NCBI GenBank assembly: GCA_963626545.1
Contig: CAVFYJ010000045.1
Coordinates: 1 to 24,781 of the forward strand
Direction: 5' to 3'
Length of the DNA: 24,781 nt
DNA from: Anthropogastromicrobium sp963626545
Lineage (GTDB): Bacteria > Bacillota > Clostridia > Lachnospirales > Lachnospiraceae
Shown here: positions 24,175-24,781 of the stretch, one piece after another
Layout of the letters: the number at the start of each line of letters is the position of its first letter
Position numbering within the stretch: position 1 is the stretch's first letter
Made by a program: the position numbers and the translations under genes
Notes under the pieces: generated by a model
Seen by the model: only the letters and a program-made list of their open reading frames with translations
What the model was told of the DNA's origin: nothing
Database searches by the model: none

Positions 24175-24627
24175 ATGATAAGCAATATAAGTGATGAAGA
24201 TGAAAAGGAACAATTACACACGCAATGCATGAAAAATAAATGCAGACAGGCGTTACTGGATGCGATACAGGCAGGGGACGAGGAATATGCAAAGGAACTT
24301 CTGTGGCAGACGGTAATTGCGTATCAGGGATGTCCGTTTAAAACAGTGTCTGGTCTTCCTTTTTCCTATACAATTAAGAAAGGGCGAAACGGTGAACTGA
24401 CGAAGGAGCTGTGGATTGATCGGCGTGAGAACAGCAAGTCGCTGGCATGGAGCAGCATCAGTCTGGCATTTTCGAGTGCAATAAAAATCAAGGAGGCAAA
24501 GCGCCCGAAAGCGCTTGGGGATATTCGAGGTGTTTCTTATATTTATTCGATGCTGTGGCGTTTTGGTGTGCTTCAGGTGCCGCCGGAGGCAGAGGAGAAA
24601 ATGAAGGTGGAAGTCACAGAAGAGTAG
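24175..24627 (+). CDS. Conserved hypothetical protein of Lachnospiraceae type
   Basis: A 150-aa soluble protein without a known function. It starts with an acidic helix (SDEDEKEQLHTQ). A helical AGDEEYAKELLWQTVIAYQG segment and a small beta part (TVSGLPFSYTIKKG; LTKELWIDRREN) follow. It closes with the helical SISLAFSSAI and a GVSYIYSMLWRFGV end. I have seen this overall layout in short Lachnospiraceae proteins, but no name is attached to it. GAGGAAA lies about 10 nt before the ATG. The acidic C-terminus (KVEVTEE) is followed at once by a strong terminator, so this is the last gene of its transcript. Confidence 0.75.
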   Translation: MISNISDEDEKEQLHTQCMKNKCRQALLDAIQAGDEEYAKELLWQTVIAYQGCPFKTVSGLPFSYTIKKGRNGELTKELWIDRRENSKSLAWSSISLAFSSAIKIKEAKRPKALGDIRGVSYIYSMLWRFGVLQVPPEAEEKMKVEVTEE

Positions 24628-24633
24628 TGGATT

Positions 24634-24668
24634 CGGCAACGGTCATCGTGATCGCTGCCGTTTTTTTT
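24634..24668 (+). terminator. Strong intrinsic terminator
   Basis: A 12-bp stem with one mismatch and one G-T pair (24634-24645 with 24649-24660, outer arms CGGCA and TGCCG) closes a 3-nt loop and is followed by eight T residues (24661-24668). It ends the phosphatase/hypothetical transcript. Confidence 0.9.
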
Positions 24669-24737
24669 GCGTGAAACATGGCGGAATCGAGGTAGGACTC
24701 AGAACTGTTACCTTATCTTTTTATTAAAATGAAGTCT

Positions 24738-24773
24738 CCACGCCCATGCGGTGCGTAGCTCCTATGGACGTGG
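24738..24773. repeat. 10-bp inverted repeat at the right window edge
   Basis: CCACGCCCAT (24738-24747) and ATGGACGTGG (24764-24773) pair over 10 bp with one G-T position and a 16-nt loop. No gene covers it within the window. It could be the terminal hairpin of a mobile element such as IS200/IS605 or the start of a structured RNA; the window ends too soon to tell. Confidence 0.45.
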
Positions 24774-24781
24774 TATCTGAA

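Noticed and set aside
24447..24674. 75-codon frame overlapping the last gene and its terminator
   Set aside because: It runs through the terminator T tract and is a shadow of the 150-aa gene.

Overview
The window looks like a chromosomal segment of a low-GC Clostridia member, most likely a Lachnospiraceae relative. The clues are AT-rich codon use, AGGAGG-type ribosome binding sites, a pyrophosphate-type phosphofructokinase, a RecD2 helicase, a NusG-family LoaP-like protein and a small conserved ORF of a type I associate with Lachnospiraceae. The assignment comes from recognition, not from a search.

Region 1 (1-8935) is the distal part of a cell-surface polysaccharide cluster on the plus strand. 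It runs from the C-terminal part of a YfhO-like membrane glycosyltransferase (cut by the left edge), through a gene-free gap, a DUF4422 glycosyltransferase, a GT2, a GT4, a Wzy-type polymerase and a second GT2, to a Wzx flippase. From 1882 on, the genes are separated by only 6 to 37 nt and look like one transcript. They would build an undecaprenyl-linked repeat unit, flip it and polymerise it. The initiating phosphoglycosyl transferase and chain-length control genes are not in the window.

Region 2 (8940-16303) is housekeeping: a PPi-dependent 6-phosphofructokinase behind a clear promoter, a LoaP-like NusG paralogue, glmS (which supplies glucosamine-6-phosphate for wall and capsule precursors) with a short hairpin-rich leader but no recognisable glmS ribozyme, a 36-bp tandem repeat and a terminator, then a HAD phosphatase and recD2.

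Region 3 (16304-21663) is the most interesting part. After a 462-nt gap ending in a near-consensus promoter come four tightly packed genes with no recognisable textbook operon: a 236-aa protein ending in a CxxC/CxxC zinc ribbon, a 639-aa coiled-coil protein whose C-terminal part resembles GrpE, an Hsp70 homologue that keeps its ATPase motifs and a beta substrate domain but lacks the helical lid, and a 207-aa protein whose C-terminal third carries four copies of the peptide motif VGGITR(I). The four copies use different synonymous codons, so the peptide rather than the DNA is conserved. I propose that this is a dedicated chaperone system (Hsp70, nucleotide exchange factor, adaptor and client or docking protein), possibly with a defence or conflict role. 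The role is inference.

Region 4 (21664-24781) starts with an IS110-family element whose transposase frame is broken by one TGA codon. A 69-nt nested hairpin covers its ribosome binding site, and a long structured non-coding tail follows. After it come a low-molecular-weight protein-tyrosine phosphatase, a small conserved hypothetical gene, a strong intrinsic terminator and an unidentified inverted repeat at the right edge.
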